From Pseudomonas rustica (GTDB lineage Bacteria > Pseudomonadota > Gammaproteobacteria > Pseudomonadales > Pseudomonadaceae): DNA of 64,000 nucleotides. This document shows, one piece after another, positions 19,596-30,194 of this stretch. The stretch is taken from positions 470,721-534,720 of the forward strand of contig NZ_JAGYHF010000003.1 of the NCBI RefSeq assembly GCF_018336155.1, read 5' to 3'. A program made the position numbers and the translations under genes. A model generated the notes under the pieces. That model saw only the letters and a program-made list of their open reading frames with translations, did no database searches and had not been told where the DNA came from. Numbering within the stretch: the first letter of the stretch is position 1; each line of letters starts with the position of its first letter.

Positions 19596-20899
19596 CCGAG
19601 CGCACCCTTGGCGAATGGCTCGCCTACCTTGAGCAGTTGCATCCGTCGGCCATCGACATGGGTCTGGAGCGTTCGCAACAGGTAGCGTCCCGCATGGGGC
19701 TGGGCCAGCCGGCGCCTCGGGTGATTACGGTCACCGGCACCAACGGCAAAGGTTCGACCTGCGCATTCGTGGGTTCATTGCTGCGTGCGCAGGGCCTGAG
19801 CGTGGGTGTCTACAATTCTCCGCACCTGCTGCGTTACAACGAGCGGGTGCAGCTCAATGGCGTCGAAGCCACTGACGCACAGCTGTGCGAAGCCTTTGCT
19901 GCGGTCGAGGCCGGGCGCGGCGACACTTCCCTGACCTACTTCGAAATGGGCACCCTCGCGGCGTTCTGGCTGTTTCAACAGGCAAAACTCGACGCTGTGG
20001 TGCTGGAAGTAGGGCTGGGCGGGCGTCTGGATACGGTCAACATAGTCGATGCCGACATCGCGCTGGTCACCAGCATTGGCGTTGATCACGCCGATTATCT
20101 GGGCGACACGCGTGAATCCGTGGCTTTCGAGAAGGCCGGGATTTTCCGTCAGGGCAAACCTGCCTTGTGTGGCGATCTGAATCCTCCGCAACCGTTGCTC
20201 GACAAGGCGCGCGAACTGGCCTGTCCGTTCTTCCTGCGCGGGCGTGATTTCGATCTCGGTATCACCGATCAGCACTGGCAGTGGCGCGGTACCGATGCGC
20301 AGGGTCAGGCTGTCGAATTGCACGACTTGCCGCTGCTCGATCTGCCGATGGAGAACGCCGCGCTGGCGTTGCAGGCTTATCTGTTGCTCGGTTTGCCTTG
20401 GCATGCCGAGCAGATCATTGCCGCCTTGCAGGCGACTCGCGTGGTCGGGCGTCTGGATCGCCGTTCGTTCGAGTGGAACGGCAAACGCCTCAATGTGTTG
20501 CTGGATGTGGGGCATAACCCGCACGCGGCCGAGTATCTGGCCCGTCGGCTGGCCTCGCGGCCACCGGTCGGCAAGCGTCTGGCAGTGTTCGGTTTGTTGG
20601 CCGACAAGGATCTGGATGGTGTTGTCGGCGAATTGAATGCTAGTGTCGAGCATTGGGCCGTTGCGCCGCTGGATTCGCCGCGCGCACGTCCGGTGGCTGA
20701 ATTAAACGCGGCATTGCAGAACCTTGGTGCGTCGGTCACGTCTTACGACAGTGTCGCCGCCGCCCTGGACGGTCAATGCGCAGTGGCGACAAGCGACGAC
20801 GAGATTCTGTTGTTCGGATCATTTTATTGTGTCGCCGAGGCCCTTGAATGGTTGGCCCGGCGCTCCACGGAGGAAGCGGCAAATGGCTTTGCTGGATAA
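19592..20899 (+). CDS. folC: Bifunctional folylpolyglutamate/dihydrofolate synthase
   Basis: FolC (435 residues) adds glutamate to dihydropteroate and to folates with ATP. The Mur-ligase-like P-loop is [15 protein letters not shown] near residue 50. [23 protein letters not shown] and the C-terminal DVGHNPHA are family motifs. The ATG overlaps the accD stop (ATGA), so the two are translationally coupled. The 3' end overlaps the next gene by 17 nt. Confidence 0.95.
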   Translation: MTERTLGEWLAYLEQLHPSAIDMGLERSQQVASRMGLGQPAPRVITVTGTNGKGSTCAFVGSLLRAQGLSVGVYNSPHLLRYNERVQLNGVEATDAQLCEAFAAVEAGRGDTSLTYFEMGTLAAFWLFQQAKLDAVVLEVGLGGRLDTVNIVDADIALVTSIGVDHADYLGDTRESVAFEKAGIFRQGKPALCGDLNPPQPLLDKARELACPFFLRGRDFDLGITDQHWQWRGTDAQGQAVELHDLPLLDLPMENAALALQAYLLLGLPWHAEQIIAALQATRVVGRLDRRSFEWNGKRLNVLLDVGHNPHAAEYLARRLASRPPVGKRLAVFGLLADKDLDGVVGELNASVEHWAVAPLDSPRARPVAELNAALQNLGASVTSYDSVAAALDGQCAVATSDDEILLFGSFYCVAEALEWLARRSTEEAANGFAG

Positions 20900-21545
20900 A
20901 GCGTACAAGCAGCGCATGGTTGGCGCTCTGGTGCTGGTGGCGTTGGCGGTGATTTTCCTGCCGATGCTGTTTTCGCGTCAGGACGAACAGCGTCAGGTTG
21001 TCGTGGAAGCGCCAGCTGCCCCGCAAGCCCCGGCCGTGCCGCAAGTGCAGGTCGAGCCCGTCGCCGTGCCTGAGCCGCAAGCCTTGCCGCAAGAGCCTGT
21101 GCCGACGGACGAAGAGGTCGCCGAGCAAGAAGCACCTTCGGCACCGATCGCCGCCGCACCGGTAGTGCCAGCGCAGATCGTCAAACCGACAACGCCGCCG
21201 CCAACCTCAAAACCGATTCCTGCGCCTGCTCAGCCGATTACTGCCGGCCCGAGCGCCGCAGCGAGCAAGCCGGACACCACGCAAAGTCGCGTCGATGCCA
21301 ACGGTCTGTCGGTGAGCTGGTCGGTGCAACTGGCTAGCCTGTCGAGCCGTGCCAGCGCCGAAAGCCTGCAGAAAACCCTGCGCAGCCAGGGTTATAACGC
21401 CTATATCCGTACGGCCGATGGCAAGAATCGGGTGTTTGTCGGCCCGCTGATCGAGCGCGCTGAAGCCGATCGTTTGCGTGATCTTTTGAGCCGTCAGCAG
21501 AACCTCAAGGGTTTCGTCGTGCGCTTCCAGCCTGAGCGCGGTTAA
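20883..21545 (+). CDS. dedD: DedD-like SPOR-domain cell-division protein
   Basis: The 220-residue protein has a short cytoplasmic start ([12 protein letters not shown]), one membrane helix (about residues 12-30) and a long Pro/Ala-rich periplasmic linker. It ends in a SPOR domain (about 140-218: WSVQLASLSSRASAESLQ to VFVGPLIERAEAD). SPOR domains bind denuded septal peptidoglycan, and this layout and position next to folC and cvpA are those of DedD. The ATG lies inside the folC end and has GAGGAAGCGGC upstream. Confidence 0.9.
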   Translation: MALLDKAYKQRMVGALVLVALAVIFLPMLFSRQDEQRQVVVEAPAAPQAPAVPQVQVEPVAVPEPQALPQEPVPTDEEVAEQEAPSAPIAAAPVVPAQIVKPTTPPPTSKPIPAPAQPITAGPSAAASKPDTTQSRVDANGLSVSWSVQLASLSSRASAESLQKTLRSQGYNAYIRTADGKNRVFVGPLIERAEADRLRDLLSRQQNLKGFVVRFQPERG

Positions 21546-21605
21546 AAACTATCGCCTCGATTGAAATGCACTGACAATCGCAGCTTACCGAGAGGCATGC
21601 GCTCT

Positions 21606-21612
21606 GCTAAAA
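21606..21612 (+). promoter_or_regulatory. Candidate -10 element for cvpA-purF
   Basis: CTAAAAT followed by GCGCCGCC lies 32 nt before the cvpA GTG. A matching -35 about 17 nt upstream is weak (TTACCG-like). It is suggested by position only. Confidence 0.3.
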
Positions 21613-21643
21613 TGCGCCGCCTTATCCGTCTGTAGGCTGCACT

Positions 21644-22204
21644 GTGCCATTTACCTGGGTTGACTGGGCGATCGTTGCAATTATCGCCATCTCCGCTTTG
21701 ATCAGTTTGAGCCGCGGCTTCGTCAAAGAAGCATTATCGCTGGTGACCTGGATCATCGCAGGAGTCGTCGCCTGGATGTTCGGTGGTTCATTGTCCGAGT
21801 ACCTCGCCGGATACATCGAAACCCCATCGGCTCGCGTGATCGCAGGCTGTGCCATCATGTTTGTCGCCACACTGATCGTGGGCGCAATGATCAATTATCT
21901 TATCGGCGAGTTGGTACGCGTCACCGGGTTGTCCGGGACCGATCGATTCCTCGGCATGGCCTTCGGCGCAGCGCGTGGCGTGTTGCTGGTGGTTGTGGCG
22001 ATCGGGCTGTTGAGCCTGGGCCCGGTACAGCAGGACGGGTGGTGGAAAGAATCCCAACTCGTTCCCAAGTTTCTATTGGTCGCCGACTGGTCCAAAAACC
22101 TGATCCTCGGGTGGAGCAGTCAGTGGCTTGCCAGCGGAATCAGCGTACCCGCTGATATTCCGTTCAAGGAGCAACTCTTGCCGTCGGCGAAAACGCCTCA
22201 GTGA
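21644..22204 (+). CDS. cvpA: CvpA family inner-membrane protein
   Basis: The 186-residue protein has four predicted membrane helices (about 5-25, 30-50, 65-90 and 102-122) and the N-terminus MPFTWVDWAIVAIIAISALIS typical of CvpA. In E. coli CvpA is needed for colicin V production; in general it is an envelope protein of uncertain function, usually cotranscribed with purF as here. The start is GTG, and I see no better ATG. Confidence 0.92.
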   Translation: MPFTWVDWAIVAIIAISALISLSRGFVKEALSLVTWIIAGVVAWMFGGSLSEYLAGYIETPSARVIAGCAIMFVATLIVGAMINYLIGELVRVTGLSGTDRFLGMAFGAARGVLLVVVAIGLLSLGPVQQDGWWKESQLVPKFLLVADWSKNLILGWSSQWLASGISVPADIPFKEQLLPSAKTPQ

Positions 22205-22245
22205 GTGTTGTTCAGTTCAGATCCATTAAGTAGGGGTTGCGTCGC

Positions 22246-23751
22246 ATGTGTGGCATCGTCGGTATCGTCGGTAAGTCGAACGTCAATCAGGCGCTGTATG
22301 ACGCGCTAACCGTGCTCCAGCACCGCGGCCAGGACGCTGCCGGTATCGTGACCAGCCATGATGGCCGGTTGTTCCTGCGCAAGGACAATGGCCTGGTGCG
22401 TGACGTGTTTCAACAGCGTCACATGCAGCGTCTGGTCGGCCACATGGGGATCGGCCACGTCCGTTACCCGACCGCGGGCAGCTCGACTTCGGCCGAAGCC
22501 CAGCCGTTTTACGTCAACTCGCCTTACGGCATCACCCTGGCGCATAACGGTAACCTGACCAACGTTGAACAGTTGGCCAAAGAGATCTACGAATCCGATC
22601 TGCGTCACGTCAACACCAGTTCCGACTCGGAAGTGCTGCTGAACGTGTTCGCTCACGAGCTGGCCCAGCGCGGCAAGCTGCAACCGACCGAAGAAGACGT
22701 GTTTGCCGCCGTGACCGACGTGCACAACCGTTGCGTTGGCGGTTACGCGGTGGTCGCGATGATCACCGGTTACGGCATCGTCGGTTTCCGTGATCCGCAC
22801 GGCATCCGCCCGATCGTGTTCGGCCAGCGTCACACCGACGAAGGCGTCGAGTACATGATCGCCTCGGAAAGCGTTTCCCTGGACGTGCTCGGTTTCACCC
22901 TGATTCGCGACCTGGCGCCGGGCGAAGCGGTCTACATCACTGAAGAGGGCAAGCTGCACACCCGTCAGTGCGCGACCAATCCTTCGCTGACCCCATGCAT
23001 CTTCGAGCACGTTTATCTGGCGCGTCCGGATTCGATCATCGACGGCGTGTCGGTGTACAAGGCTCGTCTGCGCATGGGTGAGAAACTCGCCGAGAAGATT
23101 CTGCGCGAGCGTCCAGAGCACGACATCGACGTGGTTATCCCGATTCCGGACACCAGCCGTACTGCGGCACTGGAGCTGGCGAACCACCTGGGCGTGAAAT
23201 TCCGCGAAGGCTTCGTCAAGAACCGTTACATCGGCCGTACCTTCATCATGCCGGGCCAGGCAGCGCGCAAGAAGTCGGTGCGCCAGAAGCTCAACGCCAT
23301 TGAGCTGGAATTCCGCGGCAAGAACGTGATGCTGGTCGACGACTCGATCGTGCGCGGCACCACGTGCAAACAGATCATCCAGATGGCCCGCGAAGCCGGC
23401 GCGAAAAACGTCTACTTCTGCTCGGCTGCTCCGGCGGTGCGCTTCCCGAACGTCTACGGCATCGACATGCCAAGCGCTCACGAGTTGATTGCACACAACC
23501 GTTCGACCCAGGACGTGGCGGATCTGATCGGCGCTGACTGGCTGATCTATCAGGACTTGCCTGACTTGATCGAAGCGGTCGGTGGCGGCAAGATCAAGAT
23601 CGAGAGCTTCGATTGCGCGGTGTTCGACGGCAAATATGTTACCGGCGACGTCGATGAGGCGTATCTGGACAAGATCGAGCAGGCGCGTAACGACTCCTCG
23701 AAGATCAAGACCCAAGCGGTCAGTGCGATCATCGATCTGTACAACAACTGA
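22246..23751 (+). CDS. purF: Amidophosphoribosyltransferase
   Basis: PurF (501 residues) makes phosphoribosylamine from PRPP and glutamine, the first committed purine step. After Met removal Cys2 (MCGIVGIVG) is the N-terminal nucleophile of the glutaminase domain. The PRPP-binding loop is [13 protein letters not shown] near residue 365. The ATG at 22246 must be the start because Cys must be residue 2; a frame extension of three codons upstream is excluded. A terminator follows the stop. Confidence 0.97.
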   Translation: MCGIVGIVGKSNVNQALYDALTVLQHRGQDAAGIVTSHDGRLFLRKDNGLVRDVFQQRHMQRLVGHMGIGHVRYPTAGSSTSAEAQPFYVNSPYGITLAHNGNLTNVEQLAKEIYESDLRHVNTSSDSEVLLNVFAHELAQRGKLQPTEEDVFAAVTDVHNRCVGGYAVVAMITGYGIVGFRDPHGIRPIVFGQRHTDEGVEYMIASESVSLDVLGFTLIRDLAPGEAVYITEEGKLHTRQCATNPSLTPCIFEHVYLARPDSIIDGVSVYKARLRMGEKLAEKILRERPEHDIDVVIPIPDTSRTAALELANHLGVKFREGFVKNRYIGRTFIMPGQAARKKSVRQKLNAIELEFRGKNVMLVDDSIVRGTTCKQIIQMAREAGAKNVYFCSAAPAVRFPNVYGIDMPSAHELIAHNRSTQDVADLIGADWLIYQDLPDLIEAVGGGKIKIESFDCAVFDGKYVTGDVDEAYLDKIEQARNDSSKIKTQAVSAIIDLYNN

Positions 23752-23757
23752 GTTTCT

Positions 23758-23780
23758 ACCGGCCCTGAGGGGCCGGTTTT
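23758..23780 (+). terminator. Rho-independent terminator after purF
   Basis: ACCGGCCC / GGGCCGGT form an 8-bp stem with a 4-nt loop, followed by TTTT. Confidence 0.85.
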
Positions 23781-23824
23781 GTATCTGACTTTCTATTTTC
23801 GAGAACAGCGCAAGGAGTGACAGC

Positions 23825-25036
23825 ATGAGTCAGGAATGGGATGCCGGTCGGCTGGACAGCGACCTTGAAGGCGTAGCGTTCGATACCCTGGCCGTACGTG
23901 CCGGTCAGCACCGTACGCCGGAAGGTGAGCACGGTGATCCGATGTTCTTCACCTCCAGCTACGTGTTCCGCACTGCCGCCGACGCGGCCGCGCGCTTTGC
24001 CGGCGAAGTGCCGGGCAACGTTTACTCGCGTTACACCAACCCGACCGTGCGCGCGTTCGAAGAGCGCATTGCCGCGCTGGAAGGCGCCGAGCAGGCCGTT
24101 GCCACCGCAACCGGCATGGCCGCGATTCTGGCGGTGGTGATGAGCCTGTGCAGTGCTGGCGATCACGTGCTGGTCTCGCGCAGCGTGTTCGGTTCGACCA
24201 TCAGTCTGTTCGAGAAGTACTTCAAGCGTTTCGGCGTGGAAGTCGACTATGTGCCACTGGCCGACCTGTCGGGTTGGGATGCGGCAATCAAGTCGAACAC
24301 CAAATTGCTCTTCGTCGAGTCGCCGTCCAATCCTCTGGCTGAGCTGGTCGATATCGCCGCGCTGGCAGAAATCGCGCACGCCAAAGGCGCGATGCTGGTG
24401 GTCGACAACTGCTTCTGCACGCCAGCCTTGCAGCAGCCGCTGAAAATGGGTGCGGACATCGTTGTGCACTCGGCAACCAAGTTCATCGACGGCCAAGGCC
24501 GTTGCATGGGCGGCGTGGTCGCCGGTCGCAGCGAGCAGATGAAAGAAATCGTTGGTTTCCTGCGCACTGCCGGGCCGACCCTGAGCCCGTTCAATGCGTG
24601 GATCTTCCTCAAGGGTCTGGAAACCCTCAACCTGCGGATGAAGGCGCACTGCGCGAATGCCCAAGAGCTGGCTGAATGGCTGGAGCAGCAGGACGGTATC
24701 GAGAAGGTCCATTACGCCGGTCTCAAGAGCCATCCGCAGCATGAATTGGCCCAGCGTCAGCAGAAAGGCTTCGGTGCGGTGGTGAGTTTTGAAGTGAAGG
24801 GCGGCAAAGAGGGTGCGTGGCGCTTTATCGATGCAACTCGACTGATTTCGATCACCGCCAACCTCGGCGACAGCAAAACCACGATCACCCACCCAAGCAC
24901 CACTTCTCACGGCCGCTTGGCGCCGCAAGAACGTGAAGCGGCGGGCATTCGTGACAGCCTGATCCGCATTGCGGTCGGTCTGGAAGACGTGGCGGATCTG
25001 CAAGCCGATCTGGCGCGCGGTCTGGCAGCGCTGTGA
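23825..25036 (+). CDS. metZ: O-succinylhomoserine sulfhydrylase
   Basis: MetZ (403 residues) is a PLP enzyme that makes homocysteine directly from O-succinylhomoserine and sulfide, the direct sulfhydrylation route of Pseudomonas methionine synthesis. The Cys/Met-metabolism fold is clear: YSRYTNPT, the PLP lysine in [12 protein letters not shown], and [27 protein letters not shown] precedes the ATG. Its stop overlaps the GTG of the next gene. Confidence 0.94.
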   Translation: MSQEWDAGRLDSDLEGVAFDTLAVRAGQHRTPEGEHGDPMFFTSSYVFRTAADAAARFAGEVPGNVYSRYTNPTVRAFEERIAALEGAEQAVATATGMAAILAVVMSLCSAGDHVLVSRSVFGSTISLFEKYFKRFGVEVDYVPLADLSGWDAAIKSNTKLLFVESPSNPLAELVDIAALAEIAHAKGAMLVVDNCFCTPALQQPLKMGADIVVHSATKFIDGQGRCMGGVVAGRSEQMKEIVGFLRTAGPTLSPFNAWIFLKGLETLNLRMKAHCANAQELAEWLEQQDGIEKVHYAGLKSHPQHELAQRQQKGFGAVVSFEVKGGKEGAWRFIDATRLISITANLGDSKTTITHPSTTSHGRLAPQEREAAGIRDSLIRIAVGLEDVADLQADLARGLAAL

Positions 25037-25809
25037 TCGAGTTGTCGACCCCGAAAACCGGTACTCATGGCCGCGTTGCGCTGGTCACGGGTGCCGCGCG
25101 CGGTATCGGTCTGGGGATTGCGGCGTGGCTGATCAGCGAAGGCTGGCAAGTGGTGCTGACGGATCTGGATCGTGCGCGCGGTTCGAAAGTGGCTAAGGTG
25201 CTGGGCGAAAGTGCCTGGTTTATCGCCATGGACGTTGCCGACGAAGCTCAGGTCGCGCTCGGTGTGGCTGAAGTGTTGGGGCAGTTTGGTCGTCTCGATG
25301 CTTTGGTGTGCAATGCGGCCGTGGCTGATCCGCACAACATCACCCTGGAAAGCCTCGATCTGGCCTACTGGAATCGTGTGTTGGCGGTGAACCTCAGTGG
25401 GCCGATGTTGCTGGCCAAGCACTGCGCGCCGTATCTGCGCGCTCACAACGGTTCGATCGTCAATCTGGCTTCGACCCGTGCGCGGCAATCGGAAGCCGAC
25501 TCTGAGGCGTACGCGGCGAGCAAGGGTGGGTTGTTGGCGCTGACGCATGCGTTGGCGATCAGTCTGGGGCCGGAGATTCGTGTTGACGCGGTCAGCCCGG
25601 GCTGGATCGATGCGCGCGATCCTTCTGCGCGTCGGGCGGAGCCTTTGGCTGATGCTGATCATGCTCAGCATCCGGCGGGCAGGGTAGGGACGGTCGAAGA
25701 CGTGGCGGCGATGGTTGCGTGGTTGCTGTCAAGGAATGCCGGGTTTGTCACCGGGCAGGAATTCGTCGTCGATGGCGGTATGACCAAGAAGATGATTTAC
25801 ACAGAGTAA
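25033..25809 (+). CDS. Short-chain dehydrogenase/reductase coupled to metZ
   Basis: The 258-residue classical SDR has the cofactor motif [11 protein letters not shown] near residue 20. It also has an NNAG-like position reading CNAAV, the catalytic Ser in NLASTRARQ, and YAASK with Tyr and Lys. The substrate is unknown; VLTDLD after the second strand favours NAD(H). The start is a GTG that overlaps the metZ stop (GTGA), implying translational coupling. The same pair occurs in P. aeruginosa, as I recall. Confidence 0.9.
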   Translation: MIELSTPKTGTHGRVALVTGAARGIGLGIAAWLISEGWQVVLTDLDRARGSKVAKVLGESAWFIAMDVADEAQVALGVAEVLGQFGRLDALVCNAAVADPHNITLESLDLAYWNRVLAVNLSGPMLLAKHCAPYLRAHNGSIVNLASTRARQSEADSEAYAASKGGLLALTHALAISLGPEIRVDAVSPGWIDARDPSARRAEPLADADHAQHPAGRVGTVEDVAAMVAWLLSRNAGFVTGQEFVVDGGMTKKMIYTE

Positions 25810-25925
25810 GAAGCGAAGCCGCGAACGTGTAGGAGTGAGCCTGCTCGCGATAGCAGTTTCATGGATGTTACTTTCTCAGGGATTGAAGCAATTTCGTCTT
25901 TTTTAGAAAAACTTCAATCCTGCTA

Positions 25926-25953
25926 TTGACTTAGGTTCGCTACCTGCGTAAAT
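25926..25953 (+). promoter_or_regulatory. Promoter of the tRNA cluster
   Basis: TTGACT at 25926-25931, a 16-nt spacer and GTAAAT at 25948-25953 are followed by a GC-rich discriminator (TCGCGGCC). This is the usual style of stable-RNA promoters. Half of a REP-like element lies upstream at about 25830-25855. Confidence 0.6.
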
Positions 25954-25976
25954 TTCGCGGCCTCGGAGATGCAAAC

Positions 25977-26052
25977 GGGTGATTAGCTCAGCTGGGAGAG
26001 CGTCTGCCTTACAAGCAGAATGTCGGCGGTTCGATCCCGTCATCACCCACCA
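25977..26052 (+). tRNA. tRNA-Val(UAC)
   Basis: The 76-nt cloverleaf includes an encoded CCA. The acceptor GGGTGAT pairs with ATCACCC. The anticodon loop CTTACAA gives anticodon UAC. The T-loop is GTTCGATC. Confidence 0.96.
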
Positions 26053-26107
26053 CTCCCGAGAAACTTGCGTAAGCAAGAACGTAGGCTGAAAGTGCCTGCA
26101 CCGACGC

Positions 26108-26184
26108 GCAGCGGTAGTTCAGTCGGTTAGAATACCGGCCTGTCACGCCGGGGGTCGCGGGTTCGAGTCCCGTCCGCTGCGCCA
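26108..26184 (+). tRNA. tRNA-Asp(GUC), copy 1
   Basis: This is a 77-nt cloverleaf with CCA. The acceptor GCAGCGG pairs with CCGCTGC, and the anticodon in CCTGTCACG is GUC. It is identical to the copy at 26278-26354. Confidence 0.96.
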
Positions 26185-26277
26185 TATTGTACAAATCAGA
26201 CTTGTCTGGTTTGCGATTGAAAAGCACCGAAGCTTTCAATCAAAACGAGTTACTTGAGCGCGAGCTCAAAGCGATAC

Positions 26278-26354
26278 GCAGCGGTAGTTCAGTCGGTTAG
26301 AATACCGGCCTGTCACGCCGGGGGTCGCGGGTTCGAGTCCCGTCCGCTGCGCCA
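26278..26354 (+). tRNA. tRNA-Asp(GUC), copy 2
   Basis: This is an exact repeat of the 77-nt tRNA-Asp at 26108-26184, including CCA and a few flanking bases (ACGCA before, TAT after). The cluster ends in the hairpin at 26431. Confidence 0.96.
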
Positions 26355-26430
26355 TATCTGCTTCAAGGATCACTGAACGCCTTGAAGCACCGAAAGCAAC
26401 CGTTGGTTGATTCGGAATCGATAGCAAAGT

Positions 26431-26456
26431 CCCTGGTCGAAAGACCGGGGTTTTTT
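26431..26456 (+). terminator. Terminator of the tRNA cluster
   Basis: CCCTGGTC / GACCGGGG form an 8-bp stem with a GAAA-type loop, followed by TTTTTT. Confidence 0.88.
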
Positions 26457-26501
26457 GTGTCTGAAATTTGACCTCCGCTCCCATCACGCAACCCGGCTCC
26501 C

Positions 26502-26594
26502 TGTAGGAGCTGCGGCACGCTGTGATCTTTTGATCTTGATCGTAAAAAACAGGATTAAAAGATCGCAGCCTCGTTTCACTCGACAGCTCCTACA
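26502..26594. repeat. REP-type inverted repeat (GTAGGAGCTGC family)
   Basis: The arms begin TGTAGGAGCTG and end AGCTCCTACA, with inner GATCTTTTGATC and AAAAGATCGCAGCC. It is a diverged copy of 1156-1240, with an interrupted right arm. Confidence 0.8.
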
Positions 26595-26828
26595 AGGGAT
26601 GCCTGTAACCATCCTGCGGTGCCACGTCGCATTGTCTTTTTTGATTCTTTAGTCAGAAATTTGTATCTGGTTGTTTGCTGCGAGCGCAGAAACCTTTAAA
26701 GTTAACCTTTCGGTCAGCTTTGCACTGTCATTTCGTCCTTCGTTTAGCCAAGAAGGGCTTCTGCAAGACTCGAGATTCCCCAGTAGATAACCAGAAGGGC
26801 GGATGTATAACCGTCCAGAGGATGATCC
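26595..26828 (+). promoter_or_regulatory. Upstream region of the molybdenum hydroxylase operon
   Basis: This 234-nt stretch holds no gene I can support. It must carry the operon promoter, but no clear -35/-10 pair stands out. GAGGATGATCC before the ATG at 26829 is the ribosome binding site. Confidence 0.4.
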
Positions 26829-29660
26829 ATGTCCAACCGTGAAATAACCCGGCGCTCGTTCCTCCAGGGCGGGCTGGTGGCGGGTGTGAGCGTCACGCTT
26901 ACGCCGCTCAGCACCCAGACGCTGGCTGCCTTGATGGAAAACAGCGTGACCGTGCCGTCCGAAAAATGGCTCGGCAACAATGGCAAAGCGCGCCAGCGTA
27001 ACGATGCCTTGTCGAAAGTCTGCGGCAGCAAAGTCTTTGCCCGCGACATCCGTTCCAAGGACATGCCGGGCTGGCCCGAGCAGCAAGGCCACGCCATGCT
27101 GCTGAAAACCATCAAGGCCGACCATATCTATGCCGGCTACGACCTGTCGTGGCTTGGCGCCGATCTGCAGCCTGACCGCATCGTCACCGCTGCCGATCTG
27201 GACAAGGACGGTATCGTCTTCCCTGAGGAACATGCGCCGGATCCGCTGCTGCCTGAAGGCAAAGTGCCGATGTTCATCGGTCACCCGGTAGCGATCCTGA
27301 TCTGGAACGACTTCGAGCGTTTCCGTCAGGCCAAGAACAAACTCAAATTCAATGACAAAGCGATTCGTTACGGCGCCAAAGTGCCGTTCTACGAAGGCGA
27401 TCCCTACGGCAGCTTCCGCTACGTGCGCGTGGGCGGCCCGACCTCGGCAGATGAAGATGAATTCGCCAGCCTCAAGGATTCGATCCTGTTCCCAATGCTG
27501 AAAAACCGTCGCCCGGTGTGGAATTCCCAGCCGAACCTGCACGGTAATCTCACCGAGCGTGGCCTGTTCTACGCCGATCGCATGAAGGGGCAGATCAACA
27601 CGCCGCCGGACAACTGGCTGGTGTTCGATGAGCGCTACAAGACGCCGTCGATCGAGCCGGCCGCCATGGAGCCGGACAACGGCAACGGCTGGTACGACCC
27701 GAAAACCAAGACCCTGCATTTCGTGGTGGCTACCCAGTGCCCATTAGAAGCGGCGACCGAGACCGCGAAAATGATTTCGCCGTCGCGCTTCGGCCTGGAC
27801 AATCTGAACATGCACCCGGGTTACACCGTGGGTTACGGTTCCAAAGACCACAACATCTTCGTTTACTACGCAGCTCTCGCTGCGCTGTACGGCGCCGGTG
27901 TGCCAGTGCGTCTGGCGAACGACCGTTACGAGCAGTTCCAGAGCGGCATCAAGCGTCACCCGTTCGACATTCGCTACCAGTTGGCCGTGGACAAGAACGA
28001 TCAGACCTTCAAGGTTTTCCTCGCTGACATGAGCGTCGACGGCGGTGGCCGGATCAACTACAGCCCGTCAGTAGCCGCTGTGGGCGCCACGGCTGCGCAG
28101 TCGATTTACTACATGCCGCAGAACGACCTTCAAGTCACCGCGTATCACTCGCGAGGTGTTGAAGCGGGTTCGATGCGCGGTTACGGCACCCTGCAAAGCA
28201 TGGCGGCGACCGAAATGATGGTCGACGAAATCGCCGATCGCCTGAACGTCGATGCCATTGAACTGCGCCGCAAGAACGCGCTGCGTTCGGGGATGAAAAA
28301 CACCCAGGGCGCGATCCCGGCCGGTGCTCTGCGTTTGCACGAGATTCTCGACAAGGCCGCTGCACACGAAGTCTGGAAAAACCGCGACGCGATCAAGAAA
28401 CAACGCGAAGCCGCTGACCCGGATAACTGGTACGGCGTTGGTTTCGCCATCTGCCAGAAAGACTTTGGCACCGGTTCTGAAGCGCCGATGGCCAGCATCG
28501 AATTCACCGCTGACGGTCGCATCACCTTGCGCCACATCGGTATCGAAATCGGCACCGGCATGTCCACTTCGCAAGCCTTGGTCGTCGCCGATTTCCTCGG
28601 CAGCCCGGCCCACGAAGTGAAGACTGGCGAAACCGAATGGAAGGAAATGCAGCTGATCACCAGCGGCAACCCTTACATCATGAGCCAGGCCGACCAGGAT
28701 AACCTGCTGCGCAACCCGCGCTGGGTCGGCAAGTTGGCCTCGGCGTCGTCCGCGACCAACTCGGCTTACTACTTCAGTCACGCCACCCGTGAAGCAGCCC
28801 GCGTGTTGTTCAACAACGGTTTGTGGCCGGCGGCCATGGAGATCTGGCGTCAGGGCCCTTACGGCGGCCAAGCCAACCCATACGTTGTGCGTCGCGAAGA
28901 TGCGCACTGGGTGGATGGCAAGCTGACTGCCAACGGCATGCAGCCGCTGACCTTCGAAGAACTGGCCAAGCACGCTCACGAACGTGGTCTGGTCACCGGC
29001 GCCACCGTTCATGCGTTCAACCGCTGGAGCTGGGCTGAGGCCGAATACAGCATCGACGGCGTGCGCGAGCGTCTGCCGCTCGACGGTCTGGCGGTGAAAT
29101 ACGGTGATGGTGCGCCGAAAGCCAAGAAAGCGTTGATGACCACGTCTGGTTTCCATCTGCTGGATCGCCAGAACATCAACTACCCGGTTGTTCAGTTGAA
29201 CAACGCTGCCGTGACTTACTACAGCCCGGTCGCCACGCTGGTCGAGCTGAAGGTCAACAAAGGCTCGCTGGATGTTGAAGTGCTCAACCACCATTCGTGG
29301 GTCGAGTGCGGTCGTGTGTTGGTTGAAGAATTGGTCAAGGGCCAGCTCGAAGGCGGTATCGCCATGGGCATCGGTCACGCACTGATGGAAGAGATGCCGC
29401 TGTACGAAGGCGGGCCGGGGGAGGGTGACTGGAACTTCAACCGTTACCGTCTGCCGATGGCGCGTCACGTTGCCGTGTGGAAACAGACGTCGGAGATTCT
29501 CCCGGCACTGTCGCCGAGCGATCCGTCCAAAGGCATCGCTGAAGTGGTGATGATCCCGGTTGTCGGGGCCATCGGTAACGCCGTGGCGCATGCCATCGGT
29601 AAACGTGTTCGCGATCTGCCTATCACTCCAGCGCGCATCAAGGAGGCCCTCAATGGCTAA
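26829..29660 (+). CDS. Tat-exported molybdopterin subunit of an aldehyde/isoquinoline-type oxidoreductase
   Basis: The 943-residue protein belongs to the xanthine dehydrogenase superfamily, in the IorB-like group with its own signal peptide. The N-terminus has a twin-arginine motif (TRRSFLQGG) followed by a hydrophobic stretch to about residue 38, so the enzyme works in the periplasm. The C-terminal GIAE (Glu905) aligns with the catalytic Glu of the family motif GVGE. Glycine-rich cofactor stretches such as RGYGTLQS and GIEIGTGMST are visible. The natural substrate is unknown; aldehydes or N-heterocycles are the family's usual substrates. The next gene overlaps by 8 nt. Confidence 0.88.
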   Translation: MSNREITRRSFLQGGLVAGVSVTLTPLSTQTLAALMENSVTVPSEKWLGNNGKARQRNDALSKVCGSKVFARDIRSKDMPGWPEQQGHAMLLKTIKADHIYAGYDLSWLGADLQPDRIVTAADLDKDGIVFPEEHAPDPLLPEGKVPMFIGHPVAILIWNDFERFRQAKNKLKFNDKAIRYGAKVPFYEGDPYGSFRYVRVGGPTSADEDEFASLKDSILFPMLKNRRPVWNSQPNLHGNLTERGLFYADRMKGQINTPPDNWLVFDERYKTPSIEPAAMEPDNGNGWYDPKTKTLHFVVATQCPLEAATETAKMISPSRFGLDNLNMHPGYTVGYGSKDHNIFVYYAALAALYGAGVPVRLANDRYEQFQSGIKRHPFDIRYQLAVDKNDQTFKVFLADMSVDGGGRINYSPSVAAVGATAAQSIYYMPQNDLQVTAYHSRGVEAGSMRGYGTLQSMAATEMMVDEIADRLNVDAIELRRKNALRSGMKNTQGAIPAGALRLHEILDKAAAHEVWKNRDAIKKQREAADPDNWYGVGFAICQKDFGTGSEAPMASIEFTADGRITLRHIGIEIGTGMSTSQALVVADFLGSPAHEVKTGETEWKEMQLITSGNPYIMSQADQDNLLRNPRWVGKLASASSATNSAYYFSHATREAARVLFNNGLWPAAMEIWRQGPYGGQANPYVVRREDAHWVDGKLTANGMQPLTFEELAKHAHERGLVTGATVHAFNRWSWAEAEYSIDGVRERLPLDGLAVKYGDGAPKAKKALMTTSGFHLLDRQNINYPVVQLNNAAVTYYSPVATLVELKVNKGSLDVEVLNHHSWVECGRVLVEELVKGQLEGGIAMGIGHALMEEMPLYEGGPGEGDWNFNRYRLPMARHVAVWKQTSEILPALSPSDPSKGIAEVVMIPVVGAIGNAVAHAIGKRVRDLPITPARIKEALNG

Positions 29661-30192
29661 CCGTCCGCTTCAACTGACCCTCAATGGTCAATCCGTCGGC
29701 CCGGTGGACATCCCTGATGACCTGCCGATGATCGACTATCTGCACGAATACAAAAACCTCACCGGCTCGCGTCTGGGCTGCGGTCAAGGCATCTGCCACG
29801 CTTGCGTGGTGATTGTCGATAACCCGGACGGCACCAGCGAAGAAGTGCGCACCTGCATCACCGGCGCGCATTACTTCGAAGGCAAGAAAGTCCGCACCAT
29901 CGAATCCCACGCCAAGCGTGACGAAGCGGGCCAGGTCACTGAGCTGAACCCGATCCAGCAACGTTTCGTTGATGAGTTCGCCTTCCAGTGCAGCTACTGC
30001 GCGCCAGGCTTCGTCAACGCCGCGACCGTGCTGGTCGAGAAGCTGCAACGCCAGCCGACCGTGCAAAGCAAACTCGAGCAAGTCATCGAAGACAGCCTCG
30101 GCCATCACATCTGCCGTTGCACCGGGTACGTGCGTTACTACAACGCCACCCGCAACGTGCTGACCGATCTCGGCCTGGTCAAGGAGGGTTAA
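29653..30192 (+). CDS. 2Fe-2S subunit of the molybdenum hydroxylase
   Basis: The 179-residue protein carries two [2Fe-2S] clusters. The plant-type site is CGQGICHAC plus a distal Cys in RTCIT, and the alpha-helical site is CSYCAPGF plus CRCTGY. It passes electrons from the molybdenum centre to the cytochrome. It has no signal peptide, so it must be exported already bound to the Tat-targeted large subunit. The ATG at 29653 lies inside the preceding gene, with AAGGAGG upstream. Confidence 0.93.
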   Translation: MANRPLQLTLNGQSVGPVDIPDDLPMIDYLHEYKNLTGSRLGCGQGICHACVVIVDNPDGTSEEVRTCITGAHYFEGKKVRTIESHAKRDEAGQVTELNPIQQRFVDEFAFQCSYCAPGFVNAATVLVEKLQRQPTVQSKLEQVIEDSLGHHICRCTGYVRYYNATRNVLTDLGLVKEG

Positions 30193-30194
30193 GC

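Noticed and set aside
26009..26487. Minus-strand ORFs across the tRNA cluster with proteins containing TGLEPATPGVTGRYSN
   Set aside because: They are antisense to the tRNA genes. This peptide is a well-known false prediction produced by reading tRNA genes backwards.
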